64,000 bases of DNA from Cognatundibacterium squillarum (GTDB lineage: Bacteria > Pseudomonadota > Gammaproteobacteria > Burkholderiales > Burkholderiaceae_D). Where the stretch lies: NCBI RefSeq assembly GCF_014652435.1, contig NZ_BMYU01000004.1, forward strand, positions 248,001 to 312,000, read 5' to 3'. Both the position numbers and the translations under genes were made by a program. How positions within the stretch are numbered: position 1 is the stretch's first letter; each line of letters starts with the position of its first letter. Shown here piece after piece: positions 34,644 to 45,672 of this stretch. Under the pieces are notes generated by a model. It was not told the DNA's origin and made no database searches. It saw only the letters and a list, made by a program, of their open reading frames with translations.

Positions 34644-36199
34644 TGAAGTTTTTCCGCTTACTGAAAATCCTGCGCGTCACCCTGCGTTATGGCATTGATG
34701 AAATCGCCTTAAGCGGCCTGAAAGTACCGCGTGCCTTGCAATTGCTGGAAGCGGTGATGTTCTGGCGTGATTTGTCGGCACCGCGCGGCGAACGTCTGCG
34801 CAAGGCACTGGAAGAACTGGGGCCGATTTTTGTGAAATTCGGTCAGGTTTTATCCACCCGCCGCGATCTGATGCCGCCGGATATTGCCGAAGAATTATCG
34901 CTGCTGCAGGATCGTGTGCCGAGCTTCGATCCGGAGCTGGCGATTGCCCAGATCAAAAAATCGCTGGGTGCGCATCCGGATGAATTGTTTGCCAGTTTCG
35001 AGCGTCAGCCGGTCGCGTCAGCGTCAATCGCGCAGGTGCATTTTGCGACGCTGAAAGATGGTCGCGAAGTCGCGGTCAAGGTGCTGCGTCCGGGTATGAA
35101 AGACACCATCGATAAAGATATCGCGCTGATGCAGGTTGCCGCCGGCTGGCTGGAAACCCTGTGGGCAGACGGCAAGCGTCTGAAACCGCGCGAAGTGGTC
35201 GGCGAGTTCGATAAGTATCTGCATGACGAACTGGACCTGATGCGCGAAGCCGCGAATGCCAGCCAGTTGCGCCGTAATTTTGCGAATTCCGATTTGCTGC
35301 TGGTGCCGGAAATGCACTGGGATTACTGTTCGCCATCCGTGATTGTGATGGAGCGCATGCACGGCATTCCGATTTCGCAAATCGAGCGTCTGCGCGAAGC
35401 CGGTGTGGATATGGGCAAGTTATCCCGCGACGGCGTGACGATTTTCTTTACGCAGGTATTCCGCGACGGCTTTTTCCATGCCGATATGCATCCGGGCAAT
35501 ATTCTGGTGTCCACCCGTCCTGAAACCTTTGGCCGTTATATTGCGCTGGACTTCGGTATCGTCGGCACGCTGAATGATTTCGACAAAGATTATCTGTCGC
35601 AAAACTTTCTGGCGTTCTTCCAACGCGATTACAAACGGGTTGCCGAAGCGCATATTGAATCCGGCTGGGCACCGAAAGATACCCGCGTGGATGAACTGGA
35701 AGCAGCGGTACGCGCCTGCTGCGAACCGATTTTTGACCGCCCGCTGCGCGATATTTCTTTCGGTCAGGTCTTATTGCGCCTGTTCCAGACTTCACGCCGT
35801 TTCAATGTGGAAGTACAGCCGCAACTGGTCTTGCTGCAAAAAACCCTGCTGAATATCGAAGGTCTGGGACGTCAGCTTGATCCGGATCTGGATCTGTGGA
35901 AAACCGCAAAACCTTTCCTCGAACGCTGGATGAGCGAACAGGTCGGCTGGCGTGGTCTGAAGCAAAAGCTGGCGGCCGAAGCACCGCGCTACAGCCATAT
36001 CTTCCCGCAATTACCGCGTTTAGCGCATCAGGCGCTGACCCGCTTATCGGAAGAAAAAGACGATCAGAAAGTCTTGCTGGCGATGCTGGAAGAGCAGCGC
36101 AAAACCAACCTGCTGCTGCGCACGATTATTTTCTTCGGCGCTGGTCTGATTTCCGGTCTGATCATCGCGCAGATTCTGTTCCGGCATTATGTCCACTGA
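34637..36199 (+). CDS. ubiB: Ubiquinone biosynthesis regulatory protein kinase-like UbiB
   Basis: 520-residue atypical kinase/ATPase of the ABC1/ADCK family needed for ubiquinone synthesis. The KxGQ signature is in [17 protein letters not shown] near residue 70; the alanine-rich nucleotide loop near 118-126 reads [19 protein letters not shown] near 285 is the catalytic-loop equivalent and LDFGIVGTL near 305 the DFG-like segment. Two hydrophobic helices at the C-terminus (about 495-518) anchor it to the membrane. Ribosome-binding site AGGAG within the end of ubiJ. Confidence 0.95.
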   Translation: MLMKFFRLLKILRVTLRYGIDEIALSGLKVPRALQLLEAVMFWRDLSAPRGERLRKALEELGPIFVKFGQVLSTRRDLMPPDIAEELSLLQDRVPSFDPELAIAQIKKSLGAHPDELFASFERQPVASASIAQVHFATLKDGREVAVKVLRPGMKDTIDKDIALMQVAAGWLETLWADGKRLKPREVVGEFDKYLHDELDLMREAANASQLRRNFANSDLLLVPEMHWDYCSPSVIVMERMHGIPISQIERLREAGVDMGKLSRDGVTIFFTQVFRDGFFHADMHPGNILVSTRPETFGRYIALDFGIVGTLNDFDKDYLSQNFLAFFQRDYKRVAEAHIESGWAPKDTRVDELEAAVRACCEPIFDRPLRDISFGQVLLRLFQTSRRFNVEVQPQLVLLQKTLLNIEGLGRQLDPDLDLWKTAKPFLERWMSEQVGWRGLKQKLAAEAPRYSHIFPQLPRLAHQALTRLSEEKDDQKVLLAMLEEQRKTNLLLRTIIFFGAGLISGLIIAQILFRHYVH

Positions 36200-36812
36200 A
36201 CCCGCCGTACCGCAGTTTGCCCACCGCGATCCGGCGCTGCCAGCATTCTGGGAAGAACGCTTTGCGCAGCAGTTCACACCGTGGAATCAGACTGCCGTAT
36301 CGCAAGCCTTGCTACAGTTTCTGGCGCAGCAGCCTGCCGGTAAAGTGCTGATTCCGGCCTGCGGACATGGTCACGAAATTCCGGCTTTTGTACAGGCGGG
36401 CTGGCAAACCGAAGCCAGTGATTTCTCTGCAGCGGCAGTGGACATTGCACGCCGCCAGCCGGGTGTCAGCCCTGCAATGGTCGTCTGCGCTGATTTTTTT
36501 GAATATCCGCCAGCGTTCACGCCGGATCTGATCTATGAACGCGCCTTTCTGTGTGCGATCCCTGCTGCGATGCGGCCGCAACTGCTTGCCCGCTGGGCGG
36601 AATTGCTGCCCGCCGGCGGCTTGCTGGCCGGATTTTTTCTGACTGGTAGCATCGATGCGGCAGCCCGGCGCGGGCCACCGTTTTTTATCACGGAAGCAGA
36701 CTTGCACGCCCTGCTGGAACCGGTGTTCACCCTGCGCGAACAGGCTGTTCCGCCGGATTCACTGGCCTTGTTTCAGGGCGGTGAACGCTGGATGGTCTGG
36801 CAAAGAAGATAA
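36189..36812 (+). CDS. TPMT-family SAM-dependent methyltransferase
   Basis: 207 residues of the thiopurine S-methyltransferase-like superfamily. [17 protein letters not shown] near the N-terminus is the family's substrate-side motif and [14 protein letters not shown] near residue 55 is motif I for [13 protein letters not shown] near 115 is also typical. The ATG lies inside the end of ubiB (overlap 11 bases). Substrate not known; bacterial relatives act on tellurite/selenium, thiols or small hydroxylated compounds. Confidence 0.82.
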   Translation: MSTEPAVPQFAHRDPALPAFWEERFAQQFTPWNQTAVSQALLQFLAQQPAGKVLIPACGHGHEIPAFVQAGWQTEASDFSAAAVDIARRQPGVSPAMVVCADFFEYPPAFTPDLIYERAFLCAIPAAMRPQLLARWAELLPAGGLLAGFFLTGSIDAAARRGPPFFITEADLHALLEPVFTLREQAVPPDSLALFQGGERWMVWQRR

Positions 36813-36873
36813 TTGACGCCTGTATGGCATAACGAAGTGCTACACTCCGTGTGTTCTGTTTTGAATTCTGACT

Positions 36874-38232
36874 ATGCGATTTTTACGCCCCCGACATACG
36901 CTGGATCAACTGCCTGCTCTGGCAATCCGTCCTGAATCGGTGACCACGCTGCATTCCGCAGCGGACTACAAAGCCGAAATGCTGCACCGTATCCGTAGCG
37001 CAAAAAACCGTATTTACCTGTGCTGCCTGTATCTGCAGCATGATGAAGCCGGTGCTGAAATTCTGGCGGCACTGCACGAAGCCAAACTGGCACGTCCGCA
37101 ACTGGATGTGGTGGTGCTGGTGGACTGGCACCGCGCCCAGCGCGGCCTGATCGGTGAAAAGAAGACCCCCGGACAATTAAGCGGCAATGCGGCCTGGTAT
37201 CAGCAGCAAGCGGCGCTGCATCACAGCGGCGTTGCGATTTATGGCGTGCCGGTGCAAACCCGCGAACTGTTCGGTGTGCTGCATCTGAAGGGTTATGTGT
37301 TCGATGATCTGGTGTTTTACAGCGGCGCCAGCCTGAACAATGTGTATCTGCACCAGTTTGCCAAATACCGCCATGACCGTTATCTGCTGATTGAAAACCG
37401 TGCGCTGGCCGACAGCATGACCGACTTCATGCGCGAGCACTTGCTGGCATCCTCCGCCGTACACCGGCTGGATCAGCCGGAATTACCGGCCACCCGCCAT
37501 ATCCGTGGCGAAATCCGTGCTTTCCGCGCCCGCCTGAAAAAAGCGCACTATGCGTTCTCTGCAACCCAGGAAAAAACCACCGGCACGCTGAATGTCACGC
37601 CGCTGGTGGGTGTCGGCAAAAATAATCCGCTGAACCGCGTGATATGCCAGCTGATCGCGCATGCAAAACACCGGATTGTAATTTGCACCCCGTATTTCAA
37701 TTTCCCGCTGGCAATTACCCGCGAAATCAACCGCGCGCTGAAACGCGGCGTACAGGTGGATATTGTGGTCGGCGATAAAGTGGCGAATGACTTTTACATT
37801 CCGCCGGAACAGGGTTTCAAAGCGATCGGTGCACTGCCTTACCTGTATGAAATGAATCTGCGCCGCTTCCTGAAATCACATCAGAAAGCCATACGCCAGC
37901 AACAGTTGCAGGTACATCTGTGGAAAGATGAAGACAACACCTATCATCTGAAAGGCATGTGGATTGATGACGAGTATGCGCTGATGACCGGCAATAATCT
38001 GAATCCGCGCGCTTTCCGGCTGGATCTGGAAAATGCACTGCTGATGCATGATCCCGAACACTTACTGCTGGCTCAGCGTACCGATGAACTGAACAGCATC
38101 ATGCGCCACACCCGCGCGCTGCAGGCTTATACCGACCTCGATCAGTTACAGGATTATCCGGCGGAAGTCCGCAAGCTGCTCGGACGTCTGAGTACGGTCA
38201 GACTGGATCGCCTGGCTTACCGTGTGTTGTAA
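36874..38232 (+). CDS. pssA: CDP-diacylglycerol-serine O-phosphatidyltransferase, PLD type
   Basis: Makes phosphatidylserine from CDP-diacylglycerol and L-serine, the first step to phosphatidylethanolamine. 452 residues, almost exactly the length of E. coli PssA, and with its two HKD motifs: HLKGYVFDD near residue 136 and HLKGMWIDD near 358, each followed by a GASLNN or GNNLNPRA segment. The C-terminal stretch RLDLENALLMHDP matches the PssA family rather than cardiolipin synthases, which have three-part HxK(x)4D motifs in another context. No membrane segments, consistent with the ribosome/membrane-associated enterobacterial type. Monocistronic with its own terminator. Confidence 0.88.
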   Translation: MRFLRPRHTLDQLPALAIRPESVTTLHSAADYKAEMLHRIRSAKNRIYLCCLYLQHDEAGAEILAALHEAKLARPQLDVVVLVDWHRAQRGLIGEKKTPGQLSGNAAWYQQQAALHHSGVAIYGVPVQTRELFGVLHLKGYVFDDLVFYSGASLNNVYLHQFAKYRHDRYLLIENRALADSMTDFMREHLLASSAVHRLDQPELPATRHIRGEIRAFRARLKKAHYAFSATQEKTTGTLNVTPLVGVGKNNPLNRVICQLIAHAKHRIVICTPYFNFPLAITREINRALKRGVQVDIVVGDKVANDFYIPPEQGFKAIGALPYLYEMNLRRFLKSHQKAIRQQQLQVHLWKDEDNTYHLKGMWIDDEYALMTGNNLNPRAFRLDLENALLMHDPEHLLLAQRTDELNSIMRHTRALQAYTDLDQLQDYPAEVRKLLGRLSTVRLDRLAYRVL

Positions 38233-38244
38233 GCACAACAAGTA

Positions 38245-38282
38245 ACAAAACAAAACGCCGCTGCATGCGGCGTTTTGTTTTG
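38245..38282 (+). terminator. Rho-independent terminator after pssA
   Basis: CAAAACGCCGC and GCGGCGTTTTG arms around a five-base loop with T-rich tail, 18 bases after the stop. Symmetric A/T runs suggest it can work in both directions. Confidence 0.85.
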
Positions 38283-38344
38283 GATGACGGAGAGTGCTGT
38301 CATACCTGCCTTCCGGTTGTGGAAAAAGCGCTTTGCATCCACAG

Positions 38345-38480
38345 CTTTGTGCAGAGATCGTCATGTGGCATTTACGGAGGTCCGGACTTTCTGCCGACGA
38401 CAGCGCAATCGCTATGCAAAAATCCGCATTTGAGGCATTTTCAGGGGTTTTCGGGCGGTTTCAGGTGGCTTCAGGGGATT
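38345..38480 (+). repeat. Dispersed intergenic repeat, copy 5
   Basis: Core CCGGACTTTCTGCCGACGAC at 38382-38401, then AATCCGCATTTGAGGCATTT and degenerate TTTTCAGGGG/TTTCGGGCGG units. It fills much of the 360-base gap between the pssA terminator and the convergent GNAT gene; no gene seen in the rest. Confidence 0.8.
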
Positions 38481-38644
38481 CCATACGCTGCCATAGGTCT
38501 GCGGACAGCGCTGAGCGTCAGCAGAATGACATAACGGACATCAGCCGGAAGTCCGTCAGCTTGCGCGTGTCCGGGGAAACGGGGATGTGGAAAAGCGTCA
38601 TTCAGTGCACATGACAGACGCAATACCGGAAGATGCGGCCCGAA

Positions 38645-39796
38645 TCAGGCCACCGGCAGAATTTCGTTATTCTGCAATCCTTTTGCGCGGATTTTGCGGC
38701 GGACTGAGCGGATTGCATTCATCCCGCGTACCAGCGCAATCCGCCAGCCTGCATTGCCGACGCACTGCACTTCCTGATAACGGACTTCCAGCGGGCCCCA
38801 GCGGGTTTTGGACACATCTTCACCGATGGATAAATTCACGCGGCGACAACCCTGCTCTATCGCCCATTTCATGGTTTCCGCCACCAGCGTGGTCATCACG
38901 CTGTAGCGCCCATAGTCCAGATCGTAGCCGGAGTAATACAGATACAGTTCATCCGGCATCGCGAACGCCAGACGCATCGCCACCGCCTGTTCACCGACAT
39001 ACAGTACCAGCATGCAGCAACGCTGCGCAGAGCCGGAGGCAATCATGTCTTCAATCAGACGACGATGGCGTTCGATACAAAAATAATCCGGATGCGCAAT
39101 CGTGTCTTCTGCCGAAGCGCGCATCCCGTGCAAAGAATAAAACCGAGGCAGCACCGCCATGATCTGCTCGCCGCGCAGCACTTCCAGCCGGTGGCTGAGT
39201 TCGTCCCGTTTCAGCGAGTTATAACAGCGACGCAGCGATTCTTTAATATTGCGCTTCAGGCCGCTGCGGAACTGTTCCCAGTCATCACCGAGTTCAACGA
39301 TGAAATTCGGAATCGCCCGCTGCGACAACAAATGCAGATGCGGGGTGTGCTCCAGCGTAGCAGCGCTCAGCGCATCCGGCAGCACCATCTGAAACTCTGT
39401 CAGACCAAAGGTTTCGTGTTCCGCCAACTGATCCCAGACCAGCGCCAGCGCTTCCGTGTAAGCGGGGTCGACCAGCGGTACGCGTAATTCGGTGAGATTA
39501 GGATCGGCACCAAAAGGCCGGATATTGCGGTAGATGTGAAAATCGCTGTGGCCGATCTGGGTATTCATCAGCGGCATCACCGCCACCAGCATTTCCTGAT
39601 CGTATACTGCAGCGATCAGCAAATGATCTTTGATCCAGACCGTATTCCGTGCAAAATGCCGCCACCAGCAAACATTCCAGTCGTACGTCTGAAATGGTAG
39701 TAAGCCGGGTACGCGGGATTCCAGCGCACGCCAGCCGGCTTCCAGCCCGCGCAGGTCTGCTTCACTGGTCATCCATTTGACGTTAACTGCACGCAT
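38645..39796 (-). CDS. GNAT-family acyltransferase (CelD/BioF2-like)
   Basis: 383 residues with the organisation of the acetyltransferase group found in CelD/FemAB-like proteins: LLPFQTYDWNVCWW near residue 38 and, in the C-terminal half, LYYSGYDLDYGRYSVMTTLVAE (core YSGYD and GRYSVMTTL) followed by MKWAIEQGCRRVNLSIGED, the usual acyl-CoA side motif of this family. Such proteins act in exopolysaccharide or lipid modification, but there is no supporting operon here: the gene stands alone, convergent with pssA. Cytoplasmic; no membrane helix. Confidence 0.78.
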   Translation of the reverse strand: MRAVNVKWMTSEADLRGLEAGWRALESRVPGLLPFQTYDWNVCWWRHFARNTVWIKDHLLIAAVYDQEMLVAVMPLMNTQIGHSDFHIYRNIRPFGADPNLTELRVPLVDPAYTEALALVWDQLAEHETFGLTEFQMVLPDALSAATLEHTPHLHLLSQRAIPNFIVELGDDWEQFRSGLKRNIKESLRRCYNSLKRDELSHRLEVLRGEQIMAVLPRFYSLHGMRASAEDTIAHPDYFCIERHRRLIEDMIASGSAQRCCMLVLYVGEQAVAMRLAFAMPDELYLYYSGYDLDYGRYSVMTTLVAETMKWAIEQGCRRVNLSIGEDVSKTRWGPLEVRYQEVQCVGNAGWRIALVRGMNAIRSVRRKIRAKGLQNNEILPVA

Positions 39797-39917
39797 ATCC
39801 GCTACATTACGTTACAAAAACAGTGCTTTATGCCACAGTTTATGGCTGAGGACAAGTTTGCACCGTCCGGACGGCGCAACAATGTTTCCTGATTGTCTAT
39901 CCCTGCACGCCTGCTGA

Positions 39918-40790
<873 letters not shown>

Positions 40791-40834
40791 ACAATCACAT
40801 GCTGTACCCTGAATCACATCAACAGGAAATCAGC

Positions 40835-42043
40835 ATGTCTACTCTGAACGAAATCGCAGAACACTATGTCCGCCTGACGCTGGCGGTCGGTGAACATGAT
40901 CCCGGCTACATTGATGCCTACACCGGCCCGGCAACCTGGCAACAGAATGTGCGCAAAGCCAGCCTGAATGATTTACTGGCAACGGCAACTGAACTGCAGC
41001 AGGCGATCGCGACGATGTCAGCGCCGCCTGCAGAAGAAACCGAACGCCGTGTGTATCTGGAAAAACATATTGCGTCCGTCGCCACCTATATCCGCCAGTT
41101 GCAGGGACATTTGCTGCCTTTTGATGAAGAATCAGCGGCCTTGTACGATGCCGTCAGCCCGGCACTGACACCGGATGATCTGGATGCCACCCTCGCACAG
41201 CTGGATAAACAGGTGCCGGGTCAGGGCGATCTGAATCAGCGTCTCAGCGCTTACAACCGTCAGTTCGAAATTCCGTCCGCCAGACTGGACGCGGTATTTC
41301 AGGCGGCGGTAGCCGAATCCCGTGCACGCACACTGGCACAGATTCCGTTGCCGGAAAATGAAAATTTCCGTATCGCCTACGTCAAAGATCAGGTCTGGAG
41401 TGCCTACAACTGGTACAAAGGTAATGCCTACAGCCTGATCGAAGTGAATACCGATTTCCCGATGTTCATCGCACGTGCGATTGATCTGGCCAGCCATGAA
41501 GCCTATCCGGGCCATCATGTATTTAATCTGCTGATTGAACAGGATCTGGTACAGCAAAAACAGTGGATGGAATACGCGGTGTATCCGCTGTATTCACCGG
41601 CATCGTTTCTGGCGGAAGGCAGTGCCAATTACGGTATCGAAGTTGCTTTCCCGCGCGCAGAACGTTTGCAGTTTGAAAAAGAAGTGCTGTTCCCGCTGGC
41701 AGGCATTCATCCCGAACTGGCGGATGATTACTATGCGATTCAGGATACGCTGCAAGCCTTGTCTTACGCGGGGAATATGGTCGCAAAAGACTATCTGGAC
41801 GGACGCATAGCCAAAACGGAAGCGGTTGCCATGCTGATGAAATACAGCTTGTCAGACCAGCAGCGTTCTGAACAGCGTCTGCGCTTTATTGAAAAAAACC
41901 GCTCCTACGTAATCAATTACAACCTTGGTCAGGATGTGGTCAAAGCCTGGGTAGAACAACAAGCTGGCGACAACCCGCAGCGCCGCTGGGATGTATTCGC
42001 CGACTTATTACGCCGCCCGAAAACAGCATCCATGATGCGCTGA
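40835..42043 (+). CDS. DUF885 family zinc-peptidase-like protein
   Basis: 402 residues with the DUF885 hallmark SHEAYPGHH near residue 220, an HExxH-type zinc site, and a downstream glutamate in LAEGSANYG near 265 typical of the family. Shorter than many DUF885 proteins (about 600), lacking part of the N-terminal half. Start chosen at the ATG at 40835 with AGGA eight bases upstream; an ATG at 40787 overlapping the bluB stop as ATGA is the alternative and would imply coupling. No signal peptide is evident. Activity (carboxypeptidase or other) is unproven for the family. Confidence 0.8.
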   Translation: MSTLNEIAEHYVRLTLAVGEHDPGYIDAYTGPATWQQNVRKASLNDLLATATELQQAIATMSAPPAEETERRVYLEKHIASVATYIRQLQGHLLPFDEESAALYDAVSPALTPDDLDATLAQLDKQVPGQGDLNQRLSAYNRQFEIPSARLDAVFQAAVAESRARTLAQIPLPENENFRIAYVKDQVWSAYNWYKGNAYSLIEVNTDFPMFIARAIDLASHEAYPGHHVFNLLIEQDLVQQKQWMEYAVYPLYSPASFLAEGSANYGIEVAFPRAERLQFEKEVLFPLAGIHPELADDYYAIQDTLQALSYAGNMVAKDYLDGRIAKTEAVAMLMKYSLSDQQRSEQRLRFIEKNRSYVINYNLGQDVVKAWVEQQAGDNPQRRWDVFADLLRRPKTASMMR

Positions 42044-42053
42044 CCCTGCTGCC

Positions 42054-42129
42054 GCAGATACCTTTGCGTATCTGCGCAATCTGCAGTCCGGACGTACCGG
42101 CATCTGACGAACACCGGTGCGTCCGGACT
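42054..42129 (+). other. Two consecutive hairpins before the exporter genes
   Basis: First hairpin GCAGATAC / GTATCTGC (42054-42075), then a larger one with arms AGTCCGGACGTACCGG and CCGGTGCGTCCGGACT (42085-42129). No T run follows, so they are not clear terminators; they may be mRNA-stabilising or regulatory structures ahead of the HlyD gene. Confidence 0.5.
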
Positions 42130-42159
42130 ACGCTTTTCAATTTCTGAAAAAACTTTACG

Positions 42160-43446
42160 ATGAGTAATACATCACAGGAAAACAGTCAGCAGGCTGCACG
42201 CCCCTTGTTTCGCGAAGCTGCGATCAGCCATCAGGGACACCGCATGTACGGCACCGTGATCCTGCAGTATCCGGAAATTTTCAAATGGCTGACGGCAGCC
42301 ATCGTCATCCTGATGGGCTTGCTGATCGCATTTTTCTTTTTGTTTTCCACCACGCGCAAAGCACAGGCAAACGGTGTTCTGATTCCTGCAGCAGGCCTGA
42401 TTAAAGTGATTCCGGTACAGGCCGGTATCATCATTGAAAAATATATCCGCGAAGGGCAAGCCGTAAAGAAAGGTGACGTTCTGTTTGTACTGAGCGGCGA
42501 CCGCGCCGGCAGTGACGGTCAGGATGCGCAGAAAACCATTTCCCGCTTACTTGAAAGCCGGCGCGACAGTTACAGCACAGAAATGCATCAGGTGCGTGAG
42601 CAAAGCTCACAACGCAGCCAGAGCCTGCAGCAAAAAATCCGCGATGCGGAACTCGATGCGGTCAAAATTCAGGATCAGATTGTGTTGCAGCAGCAGCGTG
42701 TGGACATGGCGGAACAAAATGTAAAGCGCTTTAAGGAATTGCAAAGCACCAATTACATTTCCGCAGCACAGTTACAGGAAAGACAGGCGGATCTGATTGA
42801 CCAGCGCCAGCGACTGAATGAATTACAACGCGCCATCCTGAATAACCAGCGCGATTTATCCGGCCTGCGTGCTGAACTGAAAGATATTCAGACCCAGAGC
42901 GAACGCGAAAAAGCCGCGATAGAACGGAATATTCATGCCCTGAGTCAGGATCTGACAGATAACGAAGCGCGTCGCCAGATTATTGTACGCGCCACGCAGG
43001 ACGGCACCATCGCCGCAGTCAATGCAGAGAAAGGCCAGACTGTCACGCCATCCATGGCGCTGGCTACCCTGCTCCCGACCCAGACGGCTCTGGAAGCAGA
43101 ATTGTATGTGCCTTCGCGCTCGGTCGGCTTCGTCAAACCCGGCATGCAGGTACTGGTACGCTATCCGGCATATCCGTATCAGAAATTCGGTCAGCATCAG
43201 GCAACCGTGCGCGAAATTGCGCAATCGCCGTTGCGTATCGATGAGTTGCCACCATCCGGCATGCAAAACACCAATGAACCTCTATACCGTATCCGGCTGG
43301 TACTGAATAAACAGTCGGTGACTGCCTACGGACAGGAATATCCGCTGAAACCCGGCATGCAGATTGACGCCAGCATACAACTGGAAAACCGTCGTTTGTA
43401 TGAATGGGTGCTGGAACCGCTGTACAGCATTTCCGGCCGCTTGTAA
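42160..43446 (+). CDS. HlyD-family membrane fusion protein of a type I exporter
   Basis: 428-residue periplasmic adaptor (CvaA/HlyD type). A single N-terminal transmembrane helix (about residues 38-62, TAAIVILMGLLIAFFF), then a beta-barrel/lipoyl domain, a long coiled coil (about 120-265, heptad-rich with many Gln and Glu), the second lipoyl half (DGTIAAVNAEKGQTVTPS near 285) and a C-terminal barrel. It should link the C39 ABC exporter that follows 18 bases later to an outer-membrane channel, which is not encoded nearby (probably a shared TolC). Confidence 0.9.
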   Translation: MSNTSQENSQQAARPLFREAAISHQGHRMYGTVILQYPEIFKWLTAAIVILMGLLIAFFFLFSTTRKAQANGVLIPAAGLIKVIPVQAGIIIEKYIREGQAVKKGDVLFVLSGDRAGSDGQDAQKTISRLLESRRDSYSTEMHQVREQSSQRSQSLQQKIRDAELDAVKIQDQIVLQQQRVDMAEQNVKRFKELQSTNYISAAQLQERQADLIDQRQRLNELQRAILNNQRDLSGLRAELKDIQTQSEREKAAIERNIHALSQDLTDNEARRQIIVRATQDGTIAAVNAEKGQTVTPSMALATLLPTQTALEAELYVPSRSVGFVKPGMQVLVRYPAYPYQKFGQHQATVREIAQSPLRIDELPPSGMQNTNEPLYRIRLVLNKQSVTAYGQEYPLKPGMQIDASIQLENRRLYEWVLEPLYSISGRL

Positions 43447-43464
43447 TTTTCTGGAATAGCTATC

Positions 43465-45672
43465 ATGAGTCATGATTTTTTATCGCAGCTGCGCTTCTGG
43501 AAGCGTCAGCATTTACCAGTGATCCTGCAAACCGAAGCGGCGGAATGCGGACTGGCGTCTGTCTGCATGGTCAGTTCTTACTGGGGACACCGGATTGATC
43601 TGGCATCCATGCGCCGCCGTTTTTCAGTATCACTGAAAGGCAGCACCCTGAAAAGCCTGATCAGCATGGCGCAGGGCATAGGATTGCAAACCCGCCCATT
43701 GAAGCTGGATATGGAGCATTTACCGGAGCTGAAGCTGCCCTGCATCCTGCACTGGGATATGAATCACTTCGTGGTACTGAAATCGGTCACGGCACAACAT
43801 GCGGTGATTCACGATCCGGCAGTCGGTGAACGCAAATTAAAGCTGGACGAATTTTCACGGCATTTCACCGGCGTCGCACTGGAACTGACACCGGGCGCAG
43901 AATTCAAAAAAACCGAAGAAATTCAGCAATTCTCGCTGCTGGCTCTGATGGGCAGAGTGATCGGACTGAAATCCGGTTTGCTGAAATTGCTGCTGCTCGG
44001 ACTGGCACTGCAAGTCTGCGCACTGGTGCTGCCGTTTTACATGCAATGGACCGTCGATGAAGCGCTGGTTGCTGCTGACCGCGACTTGGTCACGGTACTG
44101 GGATGCGGTTTCCTGTTACTGGTGTTACTGCAAACCTGTATTTCAGCGACCCGTTCGTGGATGACAACCGTTTTGTCCACCAGTCTGAATTTTCAGTGGC
44201 TGAGTAATGCATTCTCGCATCTGATGCGACTGCCTCTGCCGTATTTCGAAAAGCGCCATACCGGTGATATTGTTTCGCGCTTCGGTTCGATTCAGACCAT
44301 GCAGCACAGCATGACCACGCAGTTTGTAGAAGGTCTGATTGATGGCGTACTGGTAATCGGCACCTTTCTGATGATGCTGTGGTACAGCCCATTGCTGGCA
44401 GGCATTTCCTGTATTGCGGTGGTGCTGTATGCGTTGTTGCGCTGGATGATTTTCCAGCCTTTACGCAATGCTTCGGCCGAACAGATTATTCACACTGCTA
44501 AACAGCAAACCCATTTTATGGAATCGGTGCGCGGCATCCAGAGTGTGCGCTTGTTCAGCCGTGCAGAAGAGCGCCGTGCAGGCTGGATGAATGCACTGGC
44601 CGATCAGTTCAATGCTGATTTGCGCATCGCCAGAATTGCCGTCAGTTACCAGACTGCGAACAGTCTGATCTTCAGTGCAGAGCGTATCCTGATTATCTGG
44701 ATGGCAGCGCTGGCGGTACTTGATCAGAAATTTTCGATTGGTATGGTATTTGCGTTTATCAGTTACAAAGACCAGTTCAGTCAGCGCGTTGCCAGCCTGA
44801 TCGATAAATTATTTGAACTGCGTATGCTGAGACTGCACGGAGAGCGGGTTGCCGATATTCTGCTGACGCAACCGGAATCTGAACAGCATCTGAACGAATA
44901 CGATCCGGCGCAGCTGAAAGCCAATATTGAATTCCGCAATGTGTCTTTCCGTTATGCAGATGGCGAACCCTATATTCTGCGCAATCTGAATCTGCATATC
45001 CGCGAAGGTCAATTCGTTGCGATTACCGGCCCGTCCGGCTGCGGTAAAACCACGCTGATGAAGCTGATGCTGGGCTTGCTGGAGCCAAGCGAAGGTGAAA
45101 TTCTGATCAGCGGTATTCGCTTACAGCAACTGGGACTGGCCAATTTCCGCCGTTTGCTTGGCACTGTGATGCAGGATGATCAGCTATTCGCGGGCTCAAT
45201 CGCAGACAACATCGCATTTTTCGATCCTGCACCGGATATGCAGCGGATACAAATGTGCGCGCTGATGGCATCCGTCCATCAGGAAATTATCCAGATGCCG
45301 ATGGCTTACAACACGCTGATCGGTGACATCGGCAGCGGTATTTCCGGCGGACAAAAGCAGCGCATTCTGCTGGCGCGCGCCTTATACAATCAGCCGCGCT
45401 TACTGGTGATGGACGAGGCAACCAGTCATCTGGATGTGCAGAATGAACATGCAGTGAATCAGGCAATCCGGCAAATTCCGCTGACACGCATCATGGTCGC
45501 GCACAGGCCGGATACGATTGCAATGGCAGAGCGCCTGATTATGCTGGCGGGTGGCCAGGTGCAGCTCGATCAGATTCAGCATCCGCCCTCTGCACAAACC
45601 GAAGCGGAGGCTGCTGCAGCACCATCAGCCCATGTGCGTGGCGAGCCAGTGGCCGAAACCGTCAGTCACTGA
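43465..45672 (+). CDS. C39 peptidase-containing ABC exporter
   Basis: 735 residues in three parts: an N-terminal C39 protease (about 15-130) with catalytic Cys28 (TEAAECGLA), His101 (MNHFVVL) and Asp117 (HDPAVG); a six-helix ABC membrane domain (about 160-450); and an ATPase domain with Walker A GPSGCGKTT near 520, signature ISGGQKQR near 628 and Walker B LLVMDEAT near 650. C39 exporters cleave a double-glycine leader while exporting bacteriocins or microcins, so the intact triad predicts a cleaved peptide substrate. No double-glycine precursor was seen nearby. The C-terminus carries a short alanine-rich tail. Confidence 0.93.
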   Translation: MSHDFLSQLRFWKRQHLPVILQTEAAECGLASVCMVSSYWGHRIDLASMRRRFSVSLKGSTLKSLISMAQGIGLQTRPLKLDMEHLPELKLPCILHWDMNHFVVLKSVTAQHAVIHDPAVGERKLKLDEFSRHFTGVALELTPGAEFKKTEEIQQFSLLALMGRVIGLKSGLLKLLLLGLALQVCALVLPFYMQWTVDEALVAADRDLVTVLGCGFLLLVLLQTCISATRSWMTTVLSTSLNFQWLSNAFSHLMRLPLPYFEKRHTGDIVSRFGSIQTMQHSMTTQFVEGLIDGVLVIGTFLMMLWYSPLLAGISCIAVVLYALLRWMIFQPLRNASAEQIIHTAKQQTHFMESVRGIQSVRLFSRAEERRAGWMNALADQFNADLRIARIAVSYQTANSLIFSAERILIIWMAALAVLDQKFSIGMVFAFISYKDQFSQRVASLIDKLFELRMLRLHGERVADILLTQPESEQHLNEYDPAQLKANIEFRNVSFRYADGEPYILRNLNLHIREGQFVAITGPSGCGKTTLMKLMLGLLEPSEGEILISGIRLQQLGLANFRRLLGTVMQDDQLFAGSIADNIAFFDPAPDMQRIQMCALMASVHQEIIQMPMAYNTLIGDIGSGISGGQKQRILLARALYNQPRLLVMDEATSHLDVQNEHAVNQAIRQIPLTRIMVAHRPDTIAMAERLIMLAGGQVQLDQIQHPPSAQTEAEAAAAPSAHVRGEPVAETVSH

